The notes beneath the pieces are model-generated. The model ran no database searches. It saw nothing but the letters and a program-made list of their open reading frames with translations, and was not told the DNA's origin. A stretch of DNA of 64,000 nucleotides from Bacillus sp. RO3. Lineage in GTDB: Bacteria; Bacillota; Bacilli; Bacillales; Bacillaceae_B. Below, piece after piece: positions 33,913 through 43,228 of the stretch. The stretch's first letter is position 1. Each line of letters starts with the position of its first letter. A program made the translations under genes and the position numbers. Location of the stretch: assembly GCF_012911895.1 (NCBI RefSeq), contig NZ_JAAXCV010000027.1, positions 124,001 through 188,000 of the forward strand, in the 5' to 3' direction.

Positions 33913-35118
33913 TCAGCTTTTATTTTGTATCAGTTGCTTTGTTGCTTCCATTAAAATTACCCTGTCGTCTTCCTCTATGCGTTCCAGGAACCGGTATATA
34001 GAAGAGTGTTCATACAGCTCTGCAAGGGCTTCTTTCCACTCTTCTTCAGTCATGTTAACCAAAGTGGACATCACTTCCAGCTTAAACGGATCCTGTTCCT
34101 TTTCCCGTGTCGATTGTGATGGACTCCACTTTATTGAATGAACCCACTTCATCCCCGCTTGAGTCTCATATTCTGACTGCAAGGCTTCCAACAGGTCACC
34201 ATTTTCTATTTTCCCCTTCATATTGTGAGGAAGCGACCCATCATCGGTCAGGACAATTTCGATGAACATGTCCCCTTTCAAGGATTCAAGAGCATTCTGT
34301 ATACGCTGATAGACTTCTCCAAAACGGAGGACACCCGATAGGGATACGTGACATGTCTTCCAGATCAAATCGTGGGTCGGGATAAAGGTCAGCTCGGTAT
34401 GTTGATGATCCAGGACCACTTCATAGCAGCCCTTCTCCCCTGTTTCTTTCCGGTGCCTTCCTTGTATATTGCCTGGGTATACGATGAAAGGCTCTTTGTG
34501 CAGGATCTGACGCTCATGAATATGTCCAAGGGCCCAGTAGTGGTAATTTTTCTCCAGGAGATCATTGAGCACAAAAGGGGCGTAAACTGCATGAGAAGAA
34601 TGCACGCTGCCTTCGCTTCCATGGAGGATGCCGATTGTATAGCGGCCCTGGGACCTTTCTGGATACTCTTCAATTCTTCTTTCTTCAATATGCCTTTTCC
34701 CATAGCTGAATCCAACTAAATCAACGGATTCTCCACTCTTGGTAGTAAGTTGTTTCACTTCTGTTTCCTCTTTGAAGATATGTATATTGTCCGGCATATC
34801 AAGTTCTAAACGATAGCCCCCAAGGTGATCATGATTCCCGTGAACGACATAGACAGGAATGTTGTGTGAGTGTAGACGGTTAAATTGCTTCAATAATTTC
34901 GCTTGTGCGCGGATACTCCGATCTTCTTCATCAAACAAATCACCGCTGATCACCATAAAATCAATCTGTCTTCGGACTGCTTCGTCTACCACTTTTTCAA
35001 AAGAAGCAAAGGTACTATTATATATCCGTTCGAACACGTCTTGCGGTAGATGTTTAAGTCCAATGAACGGACTATCCAAATGTAGATCAGCTACATGAAT
35101 AAAACGTATTTTTCCCAT
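33913..35118 (-). CDS. yhaO: Mre11/SbcD-like DNA exonuclease YhaO
   Basis: 401 residues. Calcineurin-like metallophosphoesterase core (about 1-240): FIHVADLHLDSPF (DxH), VISGDLFDEEDR (GD), VHGNHDHLGG (GNHD), and WALGHIHERQIL (GHxH), all two-metal ligands. The C-terminal part probably docks on the YhaN coiled coil. Together they form a DNA-end-processing complex by analogy with SbcCD. First gene of yhaO-yhaN. Confidence 0.94.
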   Translation of the reverse strand: MGKIRFIHVADLHLDSPFIGLKHLPQDVFERIYNSTFASFEKVVDEAVRRQIDFMVISGDLFDEEDRSIRAQAKLLKQFNRLHSHNIPVYVVHGNHDHLGGYRLELDMPDNIHIFKEETEVKQLTTKSGESVDLVGFSYGKRHIEERRIEEYPERSQGRYTIGILHGSEGSVHSSHAVYAPFVLNDLLEKNYHYWALGHIHERQILHKEPFIVYPGNIQGRHRKETGEKGCYEVVLDHQHTELTFIPTHDLIWKTCHVSLSGVLRFGEVYQRIQNALESLKGDMFIEIVLTDDGSLPHNMKGKIENGDLLEALQSEYETQAGMKWVHSIKWSPSQSTREKEQDPFKLEVMSTLVNMTEEEWKEALAELYEHSSIYRFLERIEEDDRVILMEATKQLIQNKS

Positions 35119-35223
35119 GACGTTCCCTCCTTCTTCTACGAATATACGTTCTTATATTCTTTCATTATATCCTAAAACAGGATGGAATTTCAGTATGAAA
35201 ACATCATTTATCCAATTCATGAA

Positions 35224-35257
35224 AAAAGGCCGTCTCAAGAATGAGACAACCCCTTTT
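35224..35257 (-). terminator. Terminator of yhaQ-yhaP
   Basis: AAAAGG and GTCTCA on the left against TGAGAC and CCTTTT on the right with small internal mismatches; T-run on the minus strand after yhaP. Confidence 0.75.
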
Positions 35258-35260
35258 AAA

Positions 35261-36511
35261 TTATTTATTTGATGTGATATCGATTGCTTTCTTAATATCT
35301 TTATAAGAATTGGATTTTCCATACAGGAGGACTCCTCCGCGATACACTCTTGCCCCAAATACTCCCAATAGGACGATCGTCGCAAGTAGGATGACAATTC
35401 CGATAACTGGTTCATACACGGGAAGATTAAGCATCCCCACACGCAGGAACATAACCATCGGAGTAAAAAACGGGATATAGGAAGACACTGTGATAAAGCT
35501 GGATTCCGGATTCCCAAGCCCAAACATGGAGATGAAAAAACCGATCATGATCAGGAAAGTCATAGGCAGGATCATCTGCTGTACATCTTCAATCCTGCTC
35601 ACGAGGGATCCAAGTAAGGCAGCAAGGGTGGCATAAAGGAAATACCCTAATAAGAAGAAAATGATCGCATACATCACCACACTCGCCGAAAGTGATTCAA
35701 ATCCAAATCCTTCAAAGAATCCATCTACCAGTTCATCTTTCTTACGGATCATGGTGAAATAACCTACTGCGAGTATAACGGCTAATTGAGTCAACCCGGC
35801 TAGACCGATACCGATGATCTTGGCAAACATTTGTTTCACAGGAGACACACTGGAAATGAGAATTTCCATGACTCTTGAGCTTTTTTCTGTCGCGACCTCC
35901 ATAGCGGTCATGTTAGCGTAGGCAATGACAGAGAAATAGATAAAGAATAAGAGAACATACACAACACCCCTGGCTTGACTCAGTTCTTCTTCAGATTTTG
36001 CCCCTTCCACCAGTGCGAGCTTCTCAAATGTCACACGTCCGCTTAATAAAGCCAGTTCTTCATCTGAAAGCTCGAGCTTATTCGCTGCAAGAGAGGATTT
36101 AATAGTTTGCAGGGCAACTTGCAGTTCCCTGGACACGTTGGATTCTGAAAGTGAATTGGATTTATATAGAGCCAGTGGAAGTCCTTCCGGGCTCTCGCTC
36201 AAAACAAGCAATCCCTTGATTTCTTCAGACTCAATTTTCTTCTCGATTTCTCTTGTGGATTGAGATGATGATTCCAGCTTGATCTCACTTTCCATCATCC
36301 CAAGTTGTTGCACTAATGGATCGTACAGTTTACCTGTTTCGTCGAGAACGGCTACCTTACTTGGTTCATCTCGATCTAAGCTCGAAATGACACTCTCAAA
36401 GTTAGCCAGAAGGATAATGGCTGCGGCAATGATAATAGTGGATATGATAAACGACTTCGCCTTTAGCTTCGAGAAATAGGAGTGACCAAGGATCAAGAAG
36501 AAATTATTCAT
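35261..36511 (-). CDS. yhaP: ABC transporter permease YhaP (NatB-like)
   Basis: 416 residues. N-terminal helix (about 22-42), a large extracytoplasmic domain (about 45-180), then about five C-terminal helices (GVVYVLLFFIYFSVIAYANM, IIGIGLAGLTQLAVILAVGY, etc.) with the conserved EKSSRVMEILISSVSP loop of ABC-2 exporters. It resembles NatB/YhaP; cargo unknown, Na+ export being the model for NatAB. Start overlaps yhaQ by 8 nt. Confidence 0.92.
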   Translation of the reverse strand: MNNFFLILGHSYFSKLKAKSFIISTIIIAAAIILLANFESVISSLDRDEPSKVAVLDETGKLYDPLVQQLGMMESEIKLESSSQSTREIEKKIESEEIKGLLVLSESPEGLPLALYKSNSLSESNVSRELQVALQTIKSSLAANKLELSDEELALLSGRVTFEKLALVEGAKSEEELSQARGVVYVLLFFIYFSVIAYANMTAMEVATEKSSRVMEILISSVSPVKQMFAKIIGIGLAGLTQLAVILAVGYFTMIRKKDELVDGFFEGFGFESLSASVVMYAIIFFLLGYFLYATLAALLGSLVSRIEDVQQMILPMTFLIMIGFFISMFGLGNPESSFITVSSYIPFFTPMVMFLRVGMLNLPVYEPVIGIVILLATIVLLGVFGARVYRGGVLLYGKSNSYKDIKKAIDITSNK

Positions 36512-37403
36512 AAGAAGTCCCCACCTTTTCTATGAAAATATCATTTAAAGAAGGCTCTTCTAGTTCAAATTTTCGAAGGAATCCTCTTTGAACGACATCA
36601 CGGAATACACCTTCAGCTGCCTCCTCTGATTCGACCTGCAGAAGAACCCCTTCGGTTGTTTTCTTCAACTTGGTCACACCTTGCAGCCCCTTTAAATATA
36701 GAAGATCAAAGTCTGCATGAATCACCACATTCTTCTTTCCAAATGAACGCTTGATTTCCTTTAGGGCCCCATGTACTACAGGACGTCCCTTATGCATGAT
36801 GCACAGACTTTCACACAGCTCCTCCACATGTTCCATCCTGTGACTGGAGAAGACGATTGTGGTCCCGCTTTTCTTTATTTCATTGACTGCGTCTTTCAGA
36901 AGCTCTACATTTACAGGATCCAGGCCGCTGAAAGGCTCATCTAAGATCAGTAATTTAGGCTTATGGATGACGGCTGCGATAAATTGAATTTTTTGCTGAT
37001 TCCCCTTCGACAATTCTTCCACTTTTTTATTCATATATTGAGGAACATTGAATCGGTTCAACCAGTAGTCCAATTCTTTTAAAATCGCCTTTTTCTCCAT
37101 GCCCCTAAGTCGTGCCAGATAGACGATTTGATCGCTCACCTTCATTTTCGGATATAACCCTCTTTCTTCCGGAAGATATCCAATCTGGGGACTCGTTGAA
37201 TAATCAATGCTTTTCCCATCCCACGTAATCTGTCCTTCCGTTGGGTCTAACAATCCTAACACCATTCGAAATGTCGTCGTCTTCCCGGCTCCATTCGCCC
37301 CAAGAAACCCGAACATTTCACTTGGAGGAATCTCAAGTGATAGATCATCCACGGCTGTGAATTCACCAAACCTTTTGGTTACCTCTTGAATACATAAACT
37401 CAT
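36504..37403 (-). CDS. yhaQ: ABC transporter ATP-binding protein YhaQ (NatA-like)
   Basis: 299 residues. Walker A FLGANGAGKTTTFRM, Q-loop YLPEERGLYP, signature ELSKGNQQKIQF, Walker B LLILDEPFSGLDP, switch His in FSSHRMEHVE. A C-terminal DUF4162-type extension (about 225-299) is typical of NatA-like ATPases. Forms an exporter with YhaP. Confidence 0.93.
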   Translation of the reverse strand: MSLCIQEVTKRFGEFTAVDDLSLEIPPSEMFGFLGANGAGKTTTFRMVLGLLDPTEGQITWDGKSIDYSTSPQIGYLPEERGLYPKMKVSDQIVYLARLRGMEKKAILKELDYWLNRFNVPQYMNKKVEELSKGNQQKIQFIAAVIHKPKLLILDEPFSGLDPVNVELLKDAVNEIKKSGTTIVFSSHRMEHVEELCESLCIMHKGRPVVHGALKEIKRSFGKKNVVIHADFDLLYLKGLQGVTKLKKTTEGVLLQVESEEAAEGVFRDVVQRGFLRKFELEEPSLNDIFIEKVGTSYE

Positions 37404-37587
37404 TCCAACACTCCCCTACTGCCCCTATATATGAGCATCTGTTTTCTCTATAGTCCTTACGATTATATCCACAAAAGGTTTCATTTTCCAATTCTTTTTC
37501 ATTATCAAACTATTTAGACTTTCCAAAAAAATGATAATATGAAAAAATAAAAGGGTACATTATTTTTATACAAAGGGGAAAAAAACT

Positions 37588-37773
37588 ATGAAAGTTTACA
37601 AACTGACAGTCTTTGAAAAAGACGGTAAAAAAATTCTAGATGAATCGTTCGAAGCTTCCTCCGATAGTGATGCTAAGAAAATGGGAGAATCCATGTTAGA
37701 GGAGAAGGGGTACTCCGAGTATACTCACCGTTGTACTTCCCCGCTTGGAAAGCTATTGCTGTTCCATGTCTAA
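37588..37773 (+). CDS. yhzC: YhzC-like small protein
   Basis: 61 residues, MKVYKLTVFEKDGKKILDES followed by EASSDSDAKKMGESMLEEKG and HRCTSPLGKLLLFHV. It resembles B. subtilis YhzC in sequence and in place between yhaQ and yhaR. SD AAAGGGG is 10 nt or more from ATG 37588. Function unknown. Confidence 0.8.
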   Translation: MKVYKLTVFEKDGKKILDESFEASSDSDAKKMGESMLEEKGYSEYTHRCTSPLGKLLLFHV

Positions 37774-37831
37774 AAACCCCCTCATCATTCTCATCACCCG
37801 ATACAGGTGACTTCCCGTGAAGGGTGGTCAA

Positions 37832-37864
37832 AAAAAGAACTAACCAATCCGGTTAGTTCTTTTT
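37832..37864. terminator. Bidirectional terminator between yhzC and yhaR
   Basis: AAAAAGAACTAACC (37832-37845) and GGTTAGTTCTTTTT (37851-37864), loop AATCC; perfect 14-bp stem. Confidence 0.92.
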
Positions 37865-37869
37865 CACCT

Positions 37870-38664
37870 TTATTCTCCTTTGAACTCAGGTCGTCGCTTT
37901 TCGACAAACGCCCGAATGCCTTCCTGATGATCCGAAGTTTGACGCATCATCCATTGACCTTCCTTCTCCAGCTCAAGAGCATGCTGCAGCCTCTCTTTGT
38001 TTAATGTGACATACACTTCCTTCGTTTTCAGCATCGCTTTAGTCGGTGCACTTAATACTTGTTTCGTATAGCGCTCGATGCCTTCCTCCAGTTTACCAGA
38101 AGGGATCGCTTCATCGACCAGTCCCTTCATAAGGGCCTCTTGTCCTTCCAGCACTTTTCCGTTCCATATCAATCGTTTGGCTTTATGCGTTCCCAGGCGC
38201 TCCTGCAGAAGGAAGTGACTTCCTCCATCTGGAATAAGCGCAATGCCGATAAAGTTCATGGCAAGCTTACTGTCTTCTTCACATAAGATGTAGTCTGATG
38301 CAAGGGCAAGGCTGAACCCAAGACCTGCAGCGGCTCCATGTATTCCTGTAAGAACGATTTTCGGCATGGAATACAACGTCATGACAAGTTCATTGATGGT
38401 ATCCATGATACTGGCGAACTGATCTTTTCCACTTAACGAAAGCATGGACTTGATATCTCCTCCGGAGGAAAACCCCTTCCCTTCCCCTGTAAGGACCAAT
38501 AACGAAATCGCCGGATCATTCTTCACTTCCTTTAAAGCAGCCAGAAGCTCTTTCATTAGCTCTGCATCCAATGAATTAAGGGACTGCGGCCGATTCAGCG
38601 TAAGCCTCGCCACCTTACCATCTTTATGTAGTTTTACTGTTTCATATTGATTTGACACTGTCAA
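37870..38664 (-). CDS. yhaR: Enoyl-CoA hydratase/isomerase family protein YhaR
   Basis: 264 residues from TTG 38664, which is 6-7 nt from GGGGAGGG; the ATG at 38691 would place the SD inside the gene. Crotonase fold: substrate/CoA strand LTLNRPQSLNSLD, oxyanion-hole segments FSSGGDIKSML and IHGAAAGLGFSLALASDYIL. The usual hydratase Glu of the second motif is not obvious, so reaction type (hydratase, isomerase or other) is open. Lies next to an acyl-CoA ligase, suggesting fatty-acid degradation. Confidence 0.88.
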   Translation of the reverse strand: MTVSNQYETVKLHKDGKVARLTLNRPQSLNSLDAELMKELLAALKEVKNDPAISLLVLTGEGKGFSSGGDIKSMLSLSGKDQFASIMDTINELVMTLYSMPKIVLTGIHGAAAGLGFSLALASDYILCEEDSKLAMNFIGIALIPDGGSHFLLQERLGTHKAKRLIWNGKVLEGQEALMKGLVDEAIPSGKLEEGIERYTKQVLSAPTKAMLKTKEVYVTLNKERLQHALELEKEGQWMMRQTSDHQEGIRAFVEKRRPEFKGE

Positions 38665-38780
38665 ATTAATCCCTCCCCTTTCTTCTAGCATACCGTAATA
38701 TCGTATGATTAGATATCATTTTTTAGAATAGTACAACAATTCAACAGAGAGGCGGACAGGATGTCAACCTCTCATTTGAA

Positions 38781-40394
38781 TTAAACTTGTTTCATTTTAT
38801 CCTGAACCTGATCCCGTAACGCCCTCTTCAAAAATTTTCCTACTGACGTTTTAGGAATTTCATCTAGGAACAGGATGTCATCTGGCAGCCACCATTTGGC
38901 AAATTGAGGTTTAAGGAAGTCCAAGATGCCTTCTTTCGTTACATTTCCTTTACCTGATTCTTTCAATACAACACACGCGATTGGACGCTCCTGCCATTCT
39001 TCGTGGGGAACAGCCACAACAGCCGCTTCGAAGATATATTCGTGGGCCATGAGAGCATTCTCAAGATCGACAGAAGAGATCCACTCCCCGCCTGATTTGA
39101 TAAGATCCTTTGTGCGGTCCACGATCTTAATGTAGCCTTCTTCATCAATGGTGACCACATCACCTGTATAAAGCCAGCCATCACGGAAAGCCTCTCTGGT
39201 TCTTTCGTCTTCATAGTATTCTGAAGCAATCCATGGACCTCTCAGGGCAAGTTCTCCCATTTCCTTTCCGTCCCAGGCCACTTCTCCGTCTTTACCGACA
39301 ATCTTCATATCCAGTCCTGGCACGAGAATCCCCTGTTTCGCTTTTATATCTAGTTTTTCCTCAGCTGACAGTTCATCATGATTGCTTTTTGAAGCAGCAA
39401 TCACGGCAAGTGGGCTTGTTTCCGTCATTCCATATGCATGCATGAACGGGATACCGAATTTTTCTTCGAAAGTACGAATCATTCCTTTAGGAGCCGCTGA
39501 TCCCCCACACAGAACAGAACGAAGGCTTGAGAGATCATATTCATTCTTCTCCAGCTCATTGAGCAATCCCAGCCATATGGTCGGGACACCTGCCGAAATG
39601 GTTACTTTCTCATCCTCCATTAACCGGGCAAGTAAGGCGGGAGTAAAATACGGTCCCGGCAGAACCTGTTTTGTCCCGAACCAAACAGATGCAAACGGCA
39701 GCCCCCATGCGTTCACATGAAACATCGGAACAACCGGGAGGGCAACATCGCGCTCACATACCCCGGTCGTGTCAGCAAGTCCCAGGGCCATGGCATGTAA
39801 CACGATTCCACGATGGGAATAGACGACTCCCTTGGGATTCCCCGTTGTGGCGGAAGTATAACACATTCCTGCAGGAGCATTTTCATCCAGGTCCGTCCTG
39901 AATTCAAAGGAAGGATCTCCTTCTTCCAGCAGCCTTTCATAATGATAAACCGGTTCTAATGTGGTCTCCGGAAGATCACCGTCGGTCATGACAATGAAAG
40001 CTTTTACAGTTGGAATCCGATCTTTGATCTTTTCAATGAGCGGAACAATGTCAGAATCGATCAACAACACCTGATCCTTGGCATGATTGATAATATAGAC
40101 AATGTGTTGAGGCGATAGGCGGATATTGATTGTATGTAGTACAGATCCACTGCATGGGATGGCAAAGTACGCTTCCAGATGTCGATGATGGTTCCAGGCG
40201 AGTGTCCCGACTTTATCCCCTTCTTCAACGCCAAGCTGAGAAAGACTGCTTGCAAGCCTTCTTGTTCTTTCCGCCCACTGTTTGTAGGTGAAGCGGTTTA
40301 TTCCTGATTCTGTTCGTGAAACGATCTCTTTTTTGGGAAAATACTTTTCGGCTCTTTCAATCATTTGTGTCAGCAGCAGAGGTGTTTGCATCAT
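38781..40394 (-). CDS. Fatty-acid (medium/long-chain) acyl-CoA ligase
   Basis: 537 residues, ANL superfamily. AMP-binding P-loop CYTSATTGNPKGVVYSHRG (about 176-194), MHAYGMTETSP, hinge and adenylate-binding WLYTGDVVTIDEEGYIKI, and C-terminal Lys in PKTSVGKFLKRALRD. Closest in my judgement to AlkK/FadD3-like fatty-acyl-CoA synthetases. It activates fatty acids with ATP and CoA for beta-oxidation. SD GGGGAGAG precedes ATG 40394 and a consensus cre overlaps the upstream region at 40418-40431, so glucose repression is likely. Confidence 0.9.
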   Translation of the reverse strand: MMQTPLLLTQMIERAEKYFPKKEIVSRTESGINRFTYKQWAERTRRLASSLSQLGVEEGDKVGTLAWNHHRHLEAYFAIPCSGSVLHTINIRLSPQHIVYIINHAKDQVLLIDSDIVPLIEKIKDRIPTVKAFIVMTDGDLPETTLEPVYHYERLLEEGDPSFEFRTDLDENAPAGMCYTSATTGNPKGVVYSHRGIVLHAMALGLADTTGVCERDVALPVVPMFHVNAWGLPFASVWFGTKQVLPGPYFTPALLARLMEDEKVTISAGVPTIWLGLLNELEKNEYDLSSLRSVLCGGSAAPKGMIRTFEEKFGIPFMHAYGMTETSPLAVIAASKSNHDELSAEEKLDIKAKQGILVPGLDMKIVGKDGEVAWDGKEMGELALRGPWIASEYYEDERTREAFRDGWLYTGDVVTIDEEGYIKIVDRTKDLIKSGGEWISSVDLENALMAHEYIFEAAVVAVPHEEWQERPIACVVLKESGKGNVTKEGILDFLKPQFAKWWLPDDILFLDEIPKTSVGKFLKRALRDQVQDKMKQV

Positions 40395-40417
40395 AATCGA
40401 TCTCTCCCCTCACATTT

Positions 40418-40431
40418 AGTAAGCGTTTACA
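40418..40431 (-). promoter_or_regulatory. Consensus cre (CcpA operator) upstream of the acyl-CoA ligase gene
   Basis: Minus strand TGTAAACGCTTACT fits TGWAARCGYTWNCW at all 14 positions, 24 bp before the start codon. The site fits catabolite repression of fatty-acid degradation, as known for lcfA-type genes in B. subtilis. Confidence 0.75.
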
Positions 40432-40542
40432 AAAGTTTAGTCTGATTTTCTGAGTCTACTTTACTAATTCTACTTTCAGGCGATAAATCCTTTATGTATT
40501 GTTGAAAAATTCCGTCAAATCAAACACCTTCCGCATACAAAT

Positions 40543-40580
40543 AAAAACACGCCGTTCAAATCACTGAGCGGCGTGTTTTT
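40543..40580 (-). terminator. Terminator of hemZ
   Basis: AAAAACACGCCG and CGGCGTGTTTTT arms (40543-40554/40569-40580), directly after the hemZ stop. Confidence 0.88.
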
Positions 40581-42077
40581 TTACGAAAACAAATCATTTA
40601 GAATATTGATTTTTCGATCGGTATATTCTTTGAACCCGATATTATAAGCGTTTGGCTCCTTTGGATTGGCAAAATGAGTGATCTTTCCGGTCTTGGGATC
40701 GATGAATTTACTCGCTGCCCCGCAGCCGATGCCGATGATGGTCTGGACTTCCTCCATGATCATGATGTTATAGATGCTGTCCTGCCCCGGCAGGGCATAG
40801 CCCACATTTTCCAGGTTACCAAGGATGTTCTTCTGACGGTATAAATAGTATGGCTCATAACCATTCTTCTTCGTCCACTCTTCTGCAAGGTTCATCATTC
40901 TCTCAATTTCCAACCGATCCGCTACCTTATACTTGTCTTTATTCTTTGTCATTTCAGACGCACGTTTAAAGGACAACGTGTGAACGGTCAAGGATTCCGG
41001 CATGAGCTTTTCGGTTTCATCCAACGAATGTTGAAGCTCAGGGAGCTCTTCACCCGGGAGACCTATGATCAGGTCCATATTGATGTTGTTCATACCCATA
41101 TCCCGTGACAGATTGAATTTGTCTATCGTTTCTTCTACTGTATGATGACGGCCGATTGCTTTTAGGGTTTCCTGTGTGTAAGATTGGGGATTGATGGAAA
41201 TACGGTCGATATTCCATTTGTTGAGTACCTCTAGTTTCTCTGGTGAGATCGTATCAGGCCGGCCGGCCTCAACCGTCACTTCCCTTACGTTTTCCACATC
41301 CGGGAAAGATCGAACCATTTCTTCATATAGAGCATCCATTTCTTCAGCTGTGATGGAAGTAGGTGTACCTCCTCCGTAGTAGATGGTCGTGATTTTGATG
41401 TTATTTTCTTTCATCCAGCGTCCCATTTCCTGTATTTCATAATGGAGGCCGGCCAGAAATGAATCCACCCTTCCTTGTTTACCGAGAATCGCATAGGCAG
41501 GGAATGTACAATAGGCACATTTTGTCGGGCAAAACGGAATGCCTATATAGATACTCACTTCATGCTGAAGATCATAAAGATCTGGTACAACCGCCAACTG
41601 TCGGTCGACGATGTTTTGCATGAGCTCAATCTTCTCATCCGTAATGAGGTATTCTTCTCTCAATTTCCGGTGAATCTCTTCTTTTGGCATTCCAAGCTGG
41701 GTGTTTTTATGGATGAGCTTCGTCGGTCTGATCCCGGTTAAAATCCCCCACTTCTGCCTGATACCAGTCATATCTTGAAGAACATTCAAATAGACATGGG
41801 AAACCGCGGTTTTCAGCTGTTTAAAACGTTCTTTTTCATTATCATAAGGAGACCACCCCTTCTCATAGCGGGCAGAAAATTTCACGTCTGTGGTTGGCTT
41901 TGTTAAGGTCGCAGCAGCTTCTACCTTATCTTCGATGGAAAGTTCTATATGGACTTGAAGATCTGCTTCATCACAATCAGCAAAATGAATCACGGACTCT
42001 TCAAAAAATAAATTTGCAATCAATCGCAGAGGGCGTTCAAAACGCTCATCCTCGATTCCTCTTATCAAAACATTCAC
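40581..42077 (-). CDS. hemZ: Oxygen-independent coproporphyrinogen dehydrogenase-type radical SAM protein HemZ
   Basis: 498 residues. The radical SAM 4Fe-4S motif FCPTKCAYCTF (CxxxCxxC) is at about residue 180, with the GGGTPTS SAM-binding segment and VTVEAGRPDTI downstream; the N-terminal 165 residues form a HemZ-specific domain. Related to HemN; in B. subtilis HemZ acts in anaerobic heme synthesis. Located away from hemEHY but in the same window, as in B. subtilis. Confidence 0.95.
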   Translation of the reverse strand: MNVLIRGIEDERFERPLRLIANLFFEESVIHFADCDEADLQVHIELSIEDKVEAAATLTKPTTDVKFSARYEKGWSPYDNEKERFKQLKTAVSHVYLNVLQDMTGIRQKWGILTGIRPTKLIHKNTQLGMPKEEIHRKLREEYLITDEKIELMQNIVDRQLAVVPDLYDLQHEVSIYIGIPFCPTKCAYCTFPAYAILGKQGRVDSFLAGLHYEIQEMGRWMKENNIKITTIYYGGGTPTSITAEEMDALYEEMVRSFPDVENVREVTVEAGRPDTISPEKLEVLNKWNIDRISINPQSYTQETLKAIGRHHTVEETIDKFNLSRDMGMNNINMDLIIGLPGEELPELQHSLDETEKLMPESLTVHTLSFKRASEMTKNKDKYKVADRLEIERMMNLAEEWTKKNGYEPYYLYRQKNILGNLENVGYALPGQDSIYNIMIMEEVQTIIGIGCGAASKFIDPKTGKITHFANPKEPNAYNIGFKEYTDRKINILNDLFS

Positions 42078-42169
42078 GTTCTAATCACCTTTCAACAAAT
42101 CTAATAAGCTTTTATAAGTGTACAGAATGGGCTTGGAATGGTCAATGGGAGTCCGCCATCACTCTGCAA

Positions 42170-42208
42170 AAAACACCCCCGCACCTTCAGATATGTGCAG
42201 GGGTGTTT
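42170..42208 (-). terminator. Terminator of yhaX
   Basis: AAACACCCC/GGGGTGTTT with inner GCAC/GTGC; T-run on the minus strand beyond the yhaX stop. Confidence 0.85.
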
Positions 42209-42212
42209 ACGA

Positions 42213-43082
42213 TTATGATTCAATGATATTCATTTTTTTCAAAAAAGGGATTGGATGCTGTTTTCGGAAAAGCTCTGTCACGAAATACGGGATGCCCTTC
42301 TCACTTTGACTTCTGGTAATCCAGTTCGCTGCCTCTCGCACCTGCCCCGGGGCGTTCCCCATGGCCACACCGAGTCCGCAGCACTCTAATGAGTCGATAT
42401 CATCCATACCCGACCCCACCATCACGATTTGCTCCTTCTTTACTCCCAAGCGCTCAGAGAGATACATCAACCCCCGCAGCTTTGATACCCCTTTTGGGAC
42501 AATATCCAGTTTATAGTCGGAGGTCGGAATCGCATCCACCTCTTCATACATTCCCTTTAAAGAGGCGATGACATCCCAGACATCTTCCCGGTGCTCCATG
42601 ACTACTGAAATCTTCGGAACCGACATCGGATTCTCCAGGAGATGATCGCTCACTCGTTCCACAAACTGTTTACTATATAGTAATCTGGACTCTCTCTGCC
42701 ATGAAACTTTGGCCATATCCTTCGCTTGGGAATTGGCTTTCCCTATAATGGAACGCTTCTCATGGGAGAGATATACTTGACTTGAGAACCCTTCCAGGAA
42801 TTGAGCTATTTCATAGGTGATATCCTCAGCGATTTTTTTTACATAAAGCGGCTTTTCAACCTCAAGCGCGATATAGGCTCCACTATGTGTGACGATAGGA
42901 GTATGAATCTTAAGGGCTTTGGCCACTTTTTTTGCTGAAGCAAAACTCCTGCTCGTGACTAATGTGACAGGCACGCCTTTATCTTGAACGTACTCAATTG
43001 CTTCCTTGGTTTCCCTCGCAATTTTTCCGTTTTCATTCACAATCGTTCCATCAATATTCAACGCCAGCATTCTATATATCAT
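42213..43082 (-). CDS. yhaX: HAD-superfamily (Cof-type) protein YhaX with Asn in place of the nucleophilic Asp
   Basis: 289 residues from ATG 43082 (GGGGGG about 7 nt upstream); the frame extends to 43226 but the extra 48 residues precede the first HAD strand and look non-coding. Cof/YbiV-type layout: motif I MLALNIDGTIV, motif II LVTSRS, motif III Lys in VPKGVSKLRGL, motif IV VMVGSGMDDIDSLECCG. In motif I the first Asp of DxDGT, the phospho-acceptor, is Asn, so normal phosphatase activity is doubtful. I believe B. subtilis YhaX has the same change (memory). Function unknown. Confidence 0.88.
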   Translation of the reverse strand: MIYRMLALNIDGTIVNENGKIARETKEAIEYVQDKGVPVTLVTSRSFASAKKVAKALKIHTPIVTHSGAYIALEVEKPLYVKKIAEDITYEIAQFLEGFSSQVYLSHEKRSIIGKANSQAKDMAKVSWQRESRLLYSKQFVERVSDHLLENPMSVPKISVVMEHREDVWDVIASLKGMYEEVDAIPTSDYKLDIVPKGVSKLRGLMYLSERLGVKKEQIVMVGSGMDDIDSLECCGLGVAMGNAPGQVREAANWITRSQSEKGIPYFVTELFRKQHPIPFLKKMNIIES

Positions 43083-43181
43083 TGGTGTCCCCCCTGTATG
43101 TTGTCTGCTCCCTTTCTTTACTTCTATGAAGGTCTTGAGACAAATATGACAAGGGTCGTAATTATACTTGGATACCAGTAC

Positions 43182-43214
43182 AAAAAAACCGACTCCCCTA
43201 GGAAAGCCGGTCTT
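43182..43214 (-). terminator. Terminator of yheA
   Basis: AAAACCG-A-CT against AG-C-CGGTCTTT with an 8-10-nt loop; T-run on the minus strand. Confidence 0.65.
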
Positions 43215-43228
43215 TCTCTTATCCATTA

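Noticed and set aside
43083-43226. 48-codon N-terminal extension of YhaX
   Set aside because: HAD strand 1 should start the protein; a good SD precedes ATG 43082, and the extension overlaps the yheA terminator.
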